The notes: a model not told the origin generated them from the sequence alone. DNA of 64,000 nt from Pseudomonadota bacterium (GCA_021793195.1 JAJYTG010000001.1:62001-126000), one strand, 5' to 3'; counted from the stretch's first letter, positions 1 to 11,129 are shown. A program made the numbers and translations.

Positions 1-732
1 GTCCTTGTCCATGATCGCCATGCTGTGGTCGTCCTGCTCGAGCTTGTCGAAGATGTGCTTGGCGGCATCCAGCCGGAAGCCGTCGGCGCCTTGGCGCAAC
101 CAGTAGCGTCCGATCGAAATCATCTCGTTGCGCACGGCGGGATTGTTGTAGTTCAGATCGGGCATGCACCCGCAGAAAATGCCCATGTAATGCTGCTTGC
201 CCGACGTGCGCCACACCGGGCCGCCCCACGGGCTTTTCTCGTCGAGGTTGGTATGCGGTCCTGCCCAGAGGTACCAGTCGTGGTAGGGGCTGGCCGGATT
301 CTGCGCGGCGACGAACCATGGATTCCGGTCGCTGGTGTGGTTGATCACCATGTCCAGGATCACCTTGATGCCGTCGGTGTGCGCGGCCTTCACCAGGCGT
401 TCGAAGTCGGCCATCGTGCCGTACTGGGGATTGATGGCGCGGTAATCGGTGATGTCGTAGCCGTGATAGCTGGGCGAGGAGAAGATCGGCATCAGCCACA
501 GCCCGCTGACGCCGAGGCTCTTGAGGTAGGGAAGCTTGGCGGTGACGCCGTCGAGATCGCCGATGCCGTCACCGTTGCTGTCGTAAAACGAACGCACGAA
601 GACCTCGTAGTACACGCCCGAGGGCGCCGGTGCACCGATGCCGGGGGCGGTATGTGCGCGCGCGGCGAGCGGCAGCAGGGGCATCAGCAGCAGTGCGGGC
701 AGCAGGCTGCGCAGCGGACGTCTTGGCGTCAT
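1..732 (-). CDS. Secreted GH13 alpha-amylase family protein (partial, 3' end beyond window)
   Basis: The 5' 244 codons of a glycoside hydrolase family 13 enzyme; the rest lies beyond base 1. Residues 1-26 form a signal peptide (two Arg pairs, Leu-rich core, cleavage after AARA), so it acts in the periplasm or outside. Visible GH13 blocks are a YYEVFVRSF start of the barrel, conserved region I (DMVINHT, residues 127-133) and region II (GFRLDAAKH, 218-226) with the expected nucleophile Asp222. Regions III and IV, with the acid/base Glu and third Asp, lie outside the window, so activity and specificity cannot be judged. The ATG at 732 has a purine-rich GGGAGAG site 9 bases upstream; a second ATG at 741 would leave no spacing. 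No neighbour points to a specific glucan. Confidence 0.88.
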   Translation of the reverse strand, partial: MTPRRPLRSLLPALLLMPLLPLAARAHTAPGIGAPAPSGVYYEVFVRSFYDSNGDGIGDLDGVTAKLPYLKSLGVSGLWLMPIFSSPSYHGYDITDYRAINPQYGTMADFERLVKAAHTDGIKVILDMVINHTSDRNPWFVAAQNPASPYHDWYLWAGPHTNLDEKSPWGGPVWRTSGKQHYMGIFCGCMPDLNYNNPAVRNEMISIGRYWLRQGADGFRLDAAKHIFDKLEQDDHSMAIMDKD

Positions 733-892
733 GATCGGCATCTCTCCCGTGGTAGGGCCGGTGGTGGCGGCGGCACCGGTCGATGGTAGGCCGCCGCGCC
801 GCCGTCTGCAGCGGGTGCATACGTATTCATCGGGACCCGTGTGCGGCACCGTGGGGCCGCGACCACGGACGCCGCGCGCGGCGGCGGCGGAA

Positions 893-1360
893 TCAGGCGC
901 CCGGAACGGGATGCAGCTGCCTGCCCTCGGCGTCGATCACGCGCGCGCTCACCTCGATGCCCTCGCGCACGCTCTGCGTCACCACGCAGAACTGCTCGAA
1001 CTGCCCGAGGATGCGTTCGAGCTGCTGGTGGCCGGCGGCGGATTCGGCCAGCCGCAGTTCGACCTCCACATGCGGCACGCGCCAGCGGCCCTCGGCGTTG
1101 CGCGCGGGCGTGGCGCGCACGCGCACCGTGAGCGGCCCCGGTCGGTTCCTGAACTTGCGCAGCGCGAACACCAGGCTGGCGCCCATGCAGTTGCCGATCG
1201 CGGCCAGCAGCAGGCGCGAGGGATTGGGTCCTGCGCCCTGCCCCAGCGGCGGCGGCTCGTCGCCCAGCAGCGCCGGCACACCGGCACCGTCGAATTCGAT
1301 GCGGAAGGCGTAGTCGCCGACCTGGGTCAGGTGCAGCAGCAGCTCGCTGTCGATGCTCAT
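893..1360 (-). CDS. OsmC family protein (predicted thiol peroxidase)
   Basis: A 155-residue protein of the OsmC/Ohr superfamily, whose members reduce organic hydroperoxides with a cysteine pair in the cytoplasm. The two family cysteines are present: Cys58 in an NCMG context at the start of the long central helix and Cys125 in FCVVTQS. The start at 1360 (MSIDSE) lies 20 bases after the radA stop; a longer in-frame reading would run into radA, so the short start is preferred. Co-transcription with radA is likely from the spacing. The substrate is not shown: it is nearer to generic OsmC proteins than to Ohr. Confidence 0.85.
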   Translation of the reverse strand: MSIDSELLLHLTQVGDYAFRIEFDGAGVPALLGDEPPPLGQGAGPNPSRLLLAAIGNCMGASLVFALRKFRNRPGPLTVRVRATPARNAEGRWRVPHVEVELRLAESAAGHQQLERILGQFEQFCVVTQSVREGIEVSARVIDAEGRQLHPVPGA

Positions 1361-1379
1361 CGCGACATTCCGGAACGGT

Positions 1380-2756
<1,377 letters not shown>

Positions 2757-2819
2757 GACGGGCTCCTTGCGCGGACCGCCAGCATAGCCGCGCACGATCG
2801 CGTGTCGCGAGATGACGGC

Positions 2820-4058
2820 TCAGTCGTGCCGGTGCAGATCGTGCGTGACGAACGGCCGCGCGGCATCCGGCAGTGCGAACCAGTCGGCGTGCTGCAGCGT
2901 GGCGCGGGCATCGGCCAGGCCAGCCTGCCAATGGCGCAACATGGCGCGGCGGCCGAACTGGTAGTCCTTCTCGTGGCCGTCCATGACCTTGTCGCGATAG
3001 ATCAGGTGCACCACGTTGTAGCGCTCGTCGCGCGCCATCTCGGCCACCTGCGCGCACAGCGCATCGCGTTTGCCGGGCGGGATGCGCTCCAGCAGTTCGC
3101 GCAGGATGTGGCGCTGCTGGTGCGCACGTTCGAGCAGGTCGGTGATGGTGCGGGTGCGGCTGGAGTACTGGATGTCCTTCTGCCGCGACAGTACCTGGCC
3201 GAGATCCTTCGGCAGCGCGCCGCGCGCATTCCACAGGTCGACCTGGAACACCAGCGTGTGCTGCTTGGGGTGTCCGCCCAGCACCTGCATCAGCGGGGTG
3301 TTGGACACCAGCCCGCCGTCCCAGTACCAGTGCTTGCCCACCTGCACCGGCGGAAAGCCCGGCGGCAGCGCGCCGGAGGCCATGATGTGCTCGGGGCCGA
3401 TGCGCGTGTCGCGGCTGTCGAAGACCTCGAAGTTGCCGCTCTCCACGTTCACCGCCGCCACGCTCAGACGCACCGGACCACGGTTGAGCAGGTCGAAATC
3501 GACCAGTTTCTCCAGCGTCCCGCGCAGCGGCGCGGTGTCGTAGAAGCTGGTGAAGTGCGGCGCGTGCAGCAGCAGGTCGGCACGCGGCTGGAAGAATCCG
3601 CGCTGACCCTCGACGATGGCGCGCAAACTCTCGAGATGACTCTGCCACTCGCGCAGCGGCGCCGGCCACTCCAGCACGTCCTCGGCCAGTTCCCAGGGCG
3701 AGGGCGGCAACAGCGGCTGCCTCGTCACCAGGCGCCAGAATTCGTGCAGCGCCGGCAGGCGCCGCTCGCGCGGGTTGCCGGCGATCAGCGCGGCGTTGAT
3801 GGCGCCGATGGAGATGCCGGCGATGCGGTCGATGTGCACGCCGGCGGCATCCAGCGCCTCGTAGATGCCGCCCTGGTAGGCGCCCAGCGCGCCACCGCCC
3901 TGCAGCACCAGCGCGATCTCGCCGTAGTCGGCGAGGTGCGCGTGCAGACGGTCCGGCGCGTCGGGAGTCGCGGCGCTCGCGCCGTGCGCGGCCTGGTTCA
4001 TGGCCGCGGCGGCGCGCGGCCGCGACGACGATGGGCTTACCGCTCTGGACTTGGCCAT
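2820..4058 (-). CDS. Patatin-like phospholipase/esterase
   Basis: A 412-residue patatin-fold hydrolase. The oxyanion motif GGGALGAYQGG is at residues 54-64, the nucleophile is Ser83 in GISIG, and the dyad Asp247 lies in YWDGGLVSN. The first 40 residues are Ala/Ser/Arg-rich and probably unstructured. The length beyond the patatin core resembles patatins with a DUF3734-type C-terminal region. It is the last gene of a three-gene operon with 3-hydroxybutyrate dehydrogenase and acetoacetate decarboxylase, with 20 bases to the former. That context suggests an ester hydrolase in 3-hydroxybutyrate/polyhydroxybutyrate metabolism, but no phaC synthase lies in the window and a phospholipase role is equally possible. 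The start at 4058 has a GGAG site. Confidence 0.85.
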   Translation of the reverse strand: MAKSRAVSPSSSRPRAAAAMNQAAHGASAATPDAPDRLHAHLADYGEIALVLQGGGALGAYQGGIYEALDAAGVHIDRIAGISIGAINAALIAGNPRERRLPALHEFWRLVTRQPLLPPSPWELAEDVLEWPAPLREWQSHLESLRAIVEGQRGFFQPRADLLLHAPHFTSFYDTAPLRGTLEKLVDFDLLNRGPVRLSVAAVNVESGNFEVFDSRDTRIGPEHIMASGALPPGFPPVQVGKHWYWDGGLVSNTPLMQVLGGHPKQHTLVFQVDLWNARGALPKDLGQVLSRQKDIQYSSRTRTITDLLERAHQQRHILRELLERIPPGKRDALCAQVAEMARDERYNVVHLIYRDKVMDGHEKDYQFGRRAMLRHWQAGLADARATLQHADWFALPDAARPFVTHDLHRHD

Positions 4059-4078
4059 GATGTTCTCCGCGACCGCCG

Positions 4079-4870
4079 TCAGTTCATGCACCAGCCGTGG
4101 CTGGCGATGATCGACTGGCCGGTCAGCGCATTGCTCGGGAAAGCGGCGAGGAACAGCGCCAGGTTGGCGATGTCGGCGGTGGTGGTGAACTCGCCGTCGA
4201 CGGTGTCCTTGAGCATGACGTTCCTGACCACGTCCTGTTCGCTGATGCCCAGTTCTTTCGCCTGCTCGGGGATCTGCTTTTCCACCAGCGGCGTGCGCAC
4301 GAAGCCGGGGCAGATCACGTTGGCGCGCACGCCCCTGTCGCCGCCCTCCTTGGCCAGCACGCGCGCCAGGCCTAGCAGGCCGTGCTTAGCGGTGACGTAG
4401 GCGCTTTTCAGCTTGGAGGCTTCGTGCGAATGCACCGAACCCATGTAGATCACCACGCCGGACTTGCGCGCGTACATGCCCGGCAGCACCGCCCGGGTGG
4501 TGAGGAAGGCGCCGTCGAGATGGATGGCCAGCAGCTTCTTCCAGTCGGCGAAGCTGTATTTCTCGATCGGATTGACGATCTGGATACCGGCGTTGGACAC
4601 CAGGATGTCCACCGGCCCGTAGGCCTTGGCCACCGCCGCGCAACCCTCGTTCACCTGCTGTTCGCTGGTAACGTCCATGGCCACGCCCATGGCGCTGCCG
4701 CCGGCCTGCGCGATGGCCGCAGCAGTGGCCCTGGCGGCATCCGGGTTGAGATCGGCGATGGCCACCCTGGCGCCGGCACGCGCATAGGTCTCGGCGATTT
4801 CCTTGCCGATGCCGCTGGCGGCGCCGGTGACCAGGGCGACCTGGTCCTTGAGGCTGAGCTGCATGTTCAT
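4079..4870 (-). CDS. bdhA: 3-hydroxybutyrate dehydrogenase
   Basis: A 263-residue classical short-chain dehydrogenase: cofactor motif TGAASGIG (15-22), NAG at 93-95, and catalytic Ser145, Tyr158 and Lys162 (YVTAK). The C-terminal segment ending in HGWCMN, and the substrate-loop spacing, match bacterial D-3-hydroxybutyrate dehydrogenases, which interconvert 3-hydroxybutyrate and acetoacetate with NAD. It sits between acetoacetate decarboxylase (56 bases upstream) and the patatin, so all three touch the same C4 pool. The ATG at 4870 follows an AGGAGAT site; a second ATG two codons later is possible. Confidence 0.92.
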   Translation of the reverse strand: MNMQLSLKDQVALVTGAASGIGKEIAETYARAGARVAIADLNPDAARATAAAIAQAGGSAMGVAMDVTSEQQVNEGCAAVAKAYGPVDILVSNAGIQIVNPIEKYSFADWKKLLAIHLDGAFLTTRAVLPGMYARKSGVVIYMGSVHSHEASKLKSAYVTAKHGLLGLARVLAKEGGDRGVRANVICPGFVRTPLVEKQIPEQAKELGISEQDVVRNVMLKDTVDGEFTTTADIANLALFLAAFPSNALTGQSIIASHGWCMN

Positions 4871-4926
4871 GCGGAGGATCTCCTGTGCGGGATGCGGAGG
4901 ACGCGCGCGGCGCGTCGCGCGCGGGT

Positions 4927-5679
4927 TCATTTGCCGCGCGGCCGGGCCAGGTAGTCGTGCACCACGCGGCCCAGGCCCAGGGTGAGGTCGGTCATCAGGT
5001 GCACGGCGGAAACCACTTCCAGCACCGGCAGTTCGGCCACCGGCGCCAGTGCGTGCGCGTGCAGCTCCAGCGCGGCCGGACCGCTCCAGGCGCCTTGGAC
5101 GACGAGATCCTCGAGGTCGTATTCGACCAGCTCGCACACGCGCGGCGTGCAGTCGACGTGCGGGATGATCTTCAGCAGGTAGTTGGGCACCGCCAGACTC
5201 TTGCGCACCGCATCCACATCGAGCGTGCGGTGCTTGTAGCCCATGGTGCCGGTGGCCACGCGCACCGGACCGTAGTCGAGTGTGCCGAGCAGCGTGTCCT
5301 TCTCCACGCGCAACGTCGGCCGGCCCATGGTCTTGGGAAAGCCCCAGATTTCGCGGCCGCCGGCCAGCGGCGCCTCGTCGTCGAGGAACATGGCGATCTG
5401 GTAGGTGCCCGGCTTGCCCCTGTACGTCACCGGCACCACCTGGCCCGACTCGTGGTAACGGCCGAAACCGGTGGAATCCGGCATGGCGATGAACTCGAAC
5501 TTGACGGTGTCGTCCAGCGGCTGCAGCGGTGCGGGCACCAGCTTGCGCAACCGGGCCGGATCGGTGCGGTAGGTGATGACGAAGAACTCGCGATGGACGA
5601 AACGGTACGGCCCGCGCGGATAGGCGGGATGCGCCAGCGGCATGGCAAAGGCCTGGCGGGCGACGTCCTGGGCTTGCAT
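4927..5679 (-). CDS. adc: Acetoacetate decarboxylase
   Basis: A 250-residue acetoacetate decarboxylase family protein, which would convert acetoacetate to acetone and CO2 through a Schiff base. The signature [11 protein letters not shown] places the Schiff-base lysine at Lys116. The neighbouring residue, a second lysine in the clostridial enzyme, is Thr here; the Glu of the REIW segment is kept. First gene of the adc-bdhA-patatin operon; the 264 bases upstream presumably hold its promoter. The ATG at 5679 begins [10 protein letters not shown] broader decarboxylase or hydratase role is known in this superfamily, so the exact substrate is inferred from the operon. Confidence 0.88.
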   Translation of the reverse strand: MQAQDVARQAFAMPLAHPAYPRGPYRFVHREFFVITYRTDPARLRKLVPAPLQPLDDTVKFEFIAMPDSTGFGRYHESGQVVPVTYRGKPGTYQIAMFLDDEAPLAGGREIWGFPKTMGRPTLRVEKDTLLGTLDYGPVRVATGTMGYKHRTLDVDAVRKSLAVPNYLLKIIPHVDCTPRVCELVEYDLEDLVVQGAWSGPAALELHAHALAPVAELPVLEVVSAVHLMTDLTLGLGRVVHDYLARPRGK

Positions 5680-5831
5680 GTACGGTCTCCTCGAAATCGG
5701 CGACGCCCTCGGCGCCGCGCCGGGTCGGCGCGCCACGCGACATGGCGCGCACCGCGGCAACGTGGGGACTCCGGCGGCCGCGTGTACCTGGGACACGCTG
5801 CGGCGCAACAAAGTTCCTGCGGGCGGCACAG

Positions 5832-5853
5832 CCGGGGCGGGTCGAACCACGGA
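5832..5853 (+). repeat. Copy A of a possible small intergenic repeat
   Basis: In the 264-base gap between adc and pdxH. The stretch reads CCGG, GC-rich spacer, then GAACCACGGA; a 7-base inverted repeat (GTTCCTG at 5813-5819, CAGGAAC at 5855-5861) encloses it. Similar words occur only in two other large gaps (21131-21150 and 34933-34953), which suggests a REP-like family, though three short matches could be chance. Confidence 0.3.
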
Positions 5854-5943
5854 CCAGGAACGGCGACGAGGCCGCCCGCCGGCCGCCCCAGCATCGCGCG
5901 GCGGCCGCGGAATCCGTCCGCAGGCGTCGCCCCGCCGCCGCGC

Positions 5944-6540
5944 TCAGGGATACAGCAGCCGCTCGCGCCAGACGTCGGCGAAACGCTCCCAGCGCCGGCG
6001 TTCGTGCAGACGGAACTCGCGGCCGCGCCAGATCTCGACCATGTCCGGCAGCACGCGATAGCCGCCCCAATGCGGGGGCCGCGGTACCGGGCCGCCGGCG
6101 AACTGCCGTTCGTATCCGGCGACGCGCTCGTCGAATTCCTCACGCGATTCCAGTGTCTGCGACTGCAGCGAGGCCCAGGCACCGATCTGGCTGCCGCGCG
6201 GACGGGTGGCGAAGTAAGCATCGGATTCGTCGTCGCGCAGACGAGAGGCGCGGCCCTCGACGCGGAGCTGCACACCGCCGGCCTTCGCTTCTCCCAGCAG
6301 CTTCCAGTGCAGGCACAGCGCCACTTCGGCGTGTGCCTGCAGTTCCTCGCCCTTGGCGCTGAGGTAGTTGGCGTAGAAGCGCAGCCCGTCGGCCTCGATG
6401 CCTTTCAGCAATACGATGCGCGCGTGCGGCCGGCCGTCGCTGCCGACGGTGGCCAGGGTCATGGCAGCGGCGTCAGGATCGCCGGAGGCGCGCGCCTGTT
6501 CTAGCAGGTCGCGCAGCAGTTGCAGCAGATCGGGGCTCAA
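5944..6540 (-). CDS. pdxH: Pyridoxine/pyridoxamine 5'-phosphate oxidase
   Basis: A 198-residue FMN enzyme that oxidises pyridoxine or pyridoxamine phosphate to pyridoxal phosphate. The family signature is clear around [15 protein letters not shown], with the FMN-binding ARIVLLKG segment earlier and the closing WRERLLYP. No suitable ATG exists: a TTG at 6540 with an AAGGA site 7 bases upstream gives the normal family length, and extending further adds an Arg-rich, non-conserved tail. A kinase gene may start divergently just upstream. Pyridoxal phosphate is used by pabC, kynU and kbl in this window, but nothing shows co-regulation. Confidence 0.93.
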   Translation of the reverse strand: MSPDLLQLLRDLLEQARASGDPDAAAMTLATVGSDGRPHARIVLLKGIEADGLRFYANYLSAKGEELQAHAEVALCLHWKLLGEAKAGGVQLRVEGRASRLRDDESDAYFATRPRGSQIGAWASLQSQTLESREEFDERVAGYERQFAGGPVPRPPHWGGYRVLPDMVEIWRGREFRLHERRRWERFADVWRERLLYP

Positions 6541-6562
6541 GATGGTGTCCTTGCGTGATTCG

Positions 6563-7477
6563 ATGCGCCAGTCCGCGGCCTGCGGTCCACCCCGCGGGGG
6601 TGCGCGGCGGCGGGATGCTAGCACGCGCGCATGCGCGCTCGGCGCGCGGCTGTGGCCCGCGCTGGCGCACACATTGCACGGACGCAACGCGCCGCTGCTG
6701 GTGGGTCTCTCGGGGCTGCCGGGCAGCGGCAAAAGCACGCTCGCGGCAGCGCTGGTGGACGAGGCGCGTCGCCACGGTGTCGAGGCGCAGCGGCTCTCGC
6801 TGGACGATTTCTACCTGGGCCGTGCCACCCGCCGGCGCCTGGCGCGTGACGTGCACCCGCTGCTGCTGACGCGCGGCGTACCGGGCACGCACGACCTGCC
6901 GCTGCTGCGGGACACGCTGCGTGCGCTGGCCCGGGCCAGTGCGCGCAGGCCCGTGCGGCTGCCGCGATTCGACAAGGGCCGCGACACGCGCCAGCCGCCC
7001 TCGCGCTGGCCGCGGGTGACGCGGCCGCCGCGGCTGGTCATTCTCGAGGGCTGGTGCCTCGGCATGCCGCCGCAGACCACCGCGCAACTGCAGCGGCCGG
7101 TCAACGCGCTGGAGCGGCATGCGGATGCCGACGGCCGCTGGCGGCTCCACGTCAACGCGCAGCTGAGGCGCTACCAGCCGCTGTGGCAGGCGCCCGCGCT
7201 GCGCATCTGGCTGCACGCACCCGGCTTCGCATGCGCACGGCGCTGGCGCGCCGGAGCCGAGCGGACCCTGCGCCGGCGCGCGCTGCCGCAGGCCCTGTCG
7301 AGCCGCGCATTGGCAAGGTTTCTCGACCACTACCAGCGTCTCGGCACGCACGCGCAACGCACCCTGGATGCCTGGGCCGACCTGCGCGTGGATCTCGACG
7401 GCGCGCGCCGCGTGCGCGCGATCCGGCGGCTGCGGCCCTCTCAACCGGTCGGTTCGACCACGACCGCGGTGCCGTAG
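6563..7477 (+). CDS. P-loop kinase, D-glycerate 3-kinase (GLYK)-like
   Basis: A P-loop phosphotransferase with Walker [10 protein letters not shown] followed by [23 protein letters not shown] and EGWCLG blocks. This set is typical of the GLYK-type D-glycerate 3-kinases and of the related uncharacterised xanthomonad kinase family; the product would be 3-phosphoglycerate if the assignment holds. The start is uncertain. The ATG at 6563 gives 304 residues, but its first 30 codons look non-coding and have no ribosome-binding site; a TTG at 6674 is the only other ATG/GTG/TTG near the P-loop. The 3' end overlaps the convergent YbjQ gene by 37 bases. Confidence 0.75.
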   Translation: MRQSAACGPPRGGARRRDASTRACALGARLWPALAHTLHGRNAPLLVGLSGLPGSGKSTLAAALVDEARRHGVEAQRLSLDDFYLGRATRRRLARDVHPLLLTRGVPGTHDLPLLRDTLRALARASARRPVRLPRFDKGRDTRQPPSRWPRVTRPPRLVILEGWCLGMPPQTTAQLQRPVNALERHADADGRWRLHVNAQLRRYQPLWQAPALRIWLHAPGFACARRWRAGAERTLRRRALPQALSSRALARFLDHYQRLGTHAQRTLDAWADLRVDLDGARRVRAIRRLRPSQPVGSTTTAVP

Positions 7478-7781
7478 GCCAGCACTTCGGTGACGCCTTC
7501 GGCGACGTCGTTGGCGTCGTAGCGCATGGCCAGTACGGCGTTGGCGCCCATCGCGGCGGCGTGCTGGCACATCAGTTCGAACGCCTCCTCGCGCGCCTTC
7601 TCGCACAGTTCGGTGTACAGCGTGATGTTGCCCCCCACCAGGGTCTGCAGGGCCGCGCCGATGTTGCCGAGGACACTGCGCGAGCGCACGGTGATGCCGC
7701 GCACGATGCCGAGCGTGCGCGTGACGCGGAAGCCGTGCAGTTCGTTGGCGGTGGTCACCGCGGCATGGGAAATGCCCGTGT

Positions 7782-7785
<4 letters not shown>
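7441..7785 (-). CDS. YbjQ/UPF0145 family protein
   Basis: A 114-residue protein of the YbjQ (heavy-metal-binding-like) family. Seen: the [15 protein letters not shown] region, the core [18 protein letters not shown], then VLAMRYD and the closing YGTAVVVEP. These proteins form small homomeric rings; their function is unknown. The ATG overlaps the stop of the preceding response regulator as ATGA, so the two are almost certainly translationally coupled. Confidence 0.85.
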
Positions 7786-8492
<707 letters not shown>

Positions 8493-8723
8493 CCGTGCGG
8501 TTCCTCGTTGCGGGTCATCGACCGGGGCCGCGCCGCGCACCGGCGGTTCCGGTACGGGTTGGCCGCAGAGTGTAACAAACCGTCAAGCGTCCGCCGCCGG
8601 CGCGGTATGGCCGGCACGCGCATCCGGCTACCGGGTCGCAACCGCAGGCGCGTGGGCAAGCGTTGTGCAGGCACCTGCTGCCGATGCCGGGTGCGGCCCC
8701 GGCCGCGGCGGGTGACGCCACGT

Positions 8724-9095
8724 TCAAAGGGTGTGGGTGGGCTTGTCCGAGGCCAGCCGGGCGCCCAGCAGCGCCTCGATGCGCTGGCGCGCCGCCTCGC
8801 CTTCCGGCGATTCGGCGAACTGCACGCCGATGCCCGCCACGCGGTTGCCCTGCGCGCCGGGCGGCGTGATCCAGACCACGGTGCCGGTGACCGGCAGGCG
8901 CTCCTTGTCTTCCAGCAGGTGGATCAGCAGGAACAGTTCGTCACCCATGCCGTAACGCTTGTTGCCGGTGGGAATGAACAGCCCGCCGCCCTTGAGGAAC
9001 GGCATGTAGCTCTGGTAGAGCGTGGTCTCGTCCTTGATCGCCACCGGCAGAATGCTCTGGCGGGCACCGCCGACGGGCGGTTGGGTCGCAGCCAT
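8724..9095 (-). CDS. pilZ: PilZ-domain protein, type IV pilus assembly
   Basis: A 123-residue PilZ protein of the pilus-biogenesis type. It matches the xanthomonad PilZ pattern (QSILPVAIKDETTLYQSYMP, GGGLFIPT, GIGVQF) and lacks the RxxxR and D/NxSxxG residues needed to bind cyclic di-GMP, as expected for this class, which acts through PilB and FimX-like partners. It lies at the end of the pabB-to-holB run, the usual neighbourhood for this gene in xanthomonads, except that a PIG-L gene separates it from holB. Confidence 0.92.
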   Translation of the reverse strand: MAATQPPVGGARQSILPVAIKDETTLYQSYMPFLKGGGLFIPTGNKRYGMGDELFLLIHLLEDKERLPVTGTVVWITPPGAQGNRVAGIGVQFAESPEGEAARQRIEALLGARLASDKPTHTL

Positions 9096-9153
9096 GACCG
9101 GCCTCGCGGATCAATCGTCGCTGCGCCCAGACTGGCCGAATCGCCGGCCGCGG

Positions 9154-10182
9154 TCAAGGCGCGGCAGCCACCTGCCGCCAGCCCCAGCGGTCGAAGATCC
9201 ACATGCTGCGCCGGCGGCTGTGCAGCTTGACGAACAGCGGGCCCGGCGGCGGCGCGGACCATTCCAGAGAGGGCTGCGGCCGCAGTCGCAGCCGCAGGGG
9301 TCCGCTCTGCACGCCATCCTGCCAGGGCAATTGCCAGCACTGCGCACCCGCAACAACCAGCAGTGCGCAGGCGGCGGGGCCGGGCAGCACCGGATGCCAC
9401 GGCAGGGCGATGCCGGCAGCGGAATCGCCCTGCAGTGGCGGCGGCGGCTGTATCTGGTAGAACTCGCCGGCATGCACCCGGCGCCGCCAGCGTCCGCCAG
9501 CCAGCGCCAACTGGCTGGTGTGGGCTTCGAGCGCGCGCAGCTTGGCCGCCCGTTCATGCGTGGCCAGCACCAGCGGCTGCGCGGCCGGCGCCGCGCCGTG
9601 CACGGCGAAGCCCCACAGCGGCGGCCGCGGCAGAGCGGACGCGGCCAGTGCCAACTCCACCAGCACGCGCGCGGCGCTGTGATCGGGATGGCGGTCGGCC
9701 AGCGCCGGCGCAACCACCAGGGTGGGCCGCAGCACCCCGAGCAGACCGCGCAGGCGCTCCAGGGTGTCCGGCAGATGGCGCTGGATACGTGCGGTGAGGC
9801 CCTGGTCGGGCCAGCCGAAGGCGTACAGATCGCCGGGATCGAGACCCAAACGGATCAACGCGGTCAGCGCCTCGGCGCGGCGGCGGCGGCCCCACGCGGC
9901 GCGTGCCGCGGCATCGATGCGCCAGCGCCGCTGCAGCCAGCGCTGCGGCCACGGGTTGTTGTCGCCATCGGTGAGCAGCAGCACCGACACGCGCGCGCCG
10001 GCCGCGCGCGCGCGCTGCAGCAGGCCGCCGGCGGCAAGGGTTTCGTCGTCGGGGTGCGGCGCCACCAGCACGATGCTGGCCTCCGGCTGCTGCAGCAGGG
10101 ACTCCAGCAGGGCCGCCGGTGCGCTGCGCGAGGCCGCATGCATGGACCGCAGCGCCGCTGCGGCGGGAACCGGAGCCGGCAT
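9154..10182 (-). CDS. PIG-L (LmbE-like) deacetylase family protein
   Basis: A 342-residue protein with the zinc-binding AHPDDE-type motif APHPDDETLAAGG (His43, Asp45, Asp46) and a later HPDHSAA that supplies the third ligand. This is the hallmark of PIG-L deacetylases, which remove acetyl groups from N-acetylglucosaminyl substrates. The last 100 residues are not recognisable. No signal peptide is seen, so it is probably cytoplasmic. The ATG at 10182 lies 2 bases after the holB stop with a GGGGA site; a TTG at 10188 overlapping that stop is the alternative. The sugar substrate is unknown. Confidence 0.85.
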   Translation of the reverse strand: MPAPVPAAAALRSMHAASRSAPAALLESLLQQPEASIVLVAPHPDDETLAAGGLLQRARAAGARVSVLLLTDGDNNPWPQRWLQRRWRIDAAARAAWGRRRRAEALTALIRLGLDPGDLYAFGWPDQGLTARIQRHLPDTLERLRGLLGVLRPTLVVAPALADRHPDHSAARVLVELALAASALPRPPLWGFAVHGAAPAAQPLVLATHERAAKLRALEAHTSQLALAGGRWRRRVHAGEFYQIQPPPPLQGDSAAGIALPWHPVLPGPAACALLVVAGAQCWQLPWQDGVQSGPLRLRLRPQPSLEWSAPPPGPLFVKLHSRRRSMWIFDRWGWRQVAAAP

Positions 10183-10184
10183 GC

Positions 10185-11129
10185 TCAATCCCCACGCAGG
10201 CTGAGAAAATCCAGCAGCGCGAGATCGGCACGCAGCGGCCCGCGCAGCAGTTCGCGCGTGCGCACCGCCTGCTCGTAACCGCGCATCAGCCGGCGCAGGT
10301 CACGGCCGCTGGCCAGCGGCCCGCGCTCGCCGGCGGCCTGCGCGCGCATCTCGCGGGCCAGCCACTGCGCCGCGAACAGCAGCCGCTGGCGCGGCTCGTC
10401 CTGCGCCCAGGACTGGGCCAGCGCCAGCGCGTCGGCGCGCCGCGCCAGCAACTGCGCCAGTTCGCTGCGCACCGCCTCGCGGCGCGCCAGCGCACCTTCG
10501 CGCAGATACCCGGCGGCCAGTCCCGGATTGCCGTCGGCGGCATCCAGGGCGTGTGCGCGATCGCCGGCGAGATCCTGCGCCTGCAGCCAGGCCACCGCCT
10601 CGGCCGCAGGCGGCAACCGGAACTGCACGCGCCGGCAGCGGCTGCGCACGGTGGCCGGCAGCCGCTGCGGATGGTCGGCCAGCAGGATCAACAGCGCGGC
10701 GGCCGGCGGCTCCTCCAGGGTTTTCAGCAGCGCGTTGGCGGCCGCCGCATTGAGCGCGTCGGCCGGATCCACCAGTGCCACGCGCCGCCCGCCCAGGGCG
10801 CTCGCCAGTTGCAACCGCTCGCACACTTCGCGGATCTGTTCGATCACGATCTCGCTGCGCGGCTTGCCTTCACGGTTCACGCCGAGACCTATGGCGTACG
10901 CGTCGGGATGCGTCTGCGCCAGGCGCAGCCGGCAACCGTGGCAGTGCCCACAGGCCTCGCCCTGCTGCGGCGCGGTGCACAGCAGCCGCGCCAGCAGACG
11001 TTGCGCGAAGACGCGCTTGCCCAGACCCGCAGGTCCGCACAGCAGCAGCGCGTGCGGCAGACGGTCGGCGTCGAGGGCGGCACGCAGGCGCTGCCAGTGC
11101 GGCGCGTGCCAGACGGGCGCCGCGCTCAC
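10185..11129 (-). CDS. holB: DNA polymerase III subunit delta'
   Basis: A 314-residue clamp-loader subunit. The N-terminal AAA-like domain has GPAGLGKR (32-39), where the Thr/Ser needed for ATP hydrolysis is Arg, typical of the non-hydrolysing delta' subunit. The zinc module is Cys51, Cys60, Cys63 and Cys66. ALLKTLEEPP and RSRCR (the sensor/arginine region) follow. The start is a GTG at 11129 whose GTGA overlaps the tmk stop; the same frame stays open upstream but only as an antisense-like Arg/Gly-rich reading. Confidence 0.94.
   Translation of the reverse strand: MSAAPVWHAPHWQRLRAALDADRLPHALLLCGPAGLGKRVFAQRLLARLLCTAPQQGEACGHCHGCRLRLAQTHPDAYAIGLGVNREGKPRSEIVIEQIREVCERLQLASALGGRRVALVDPADALNAAAANALLKTLEEPPAAALLILLADHPQRLPATVRSRCRRVQFRLPPAAEAVAWLQAQDLAGDRAHALDAADGNPGLAAGYLREGALARREAVRSELAQLLARRADALALAQSWAQDEPRQRLLFAAQWLAREMRAQAAGERGPLASGRDLRRLMRGYEQAVRTRELLRGPLRADLALLDFLSLRGD

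Noticed and set aside
4871-6070. Upstream extension of bdhA by about 400 codons
   Set aside because: The same frame is open through adc and part of pdxH, but only as out-of-frame reading; SDR homology begins at MNMQ.
8493-8723. Coding sequence or RNA gene between the response regulator and pilZ
   Set aside because: No open frame with a start site, no stable tRNA-like or terminator structure was seen in these 231 bases.
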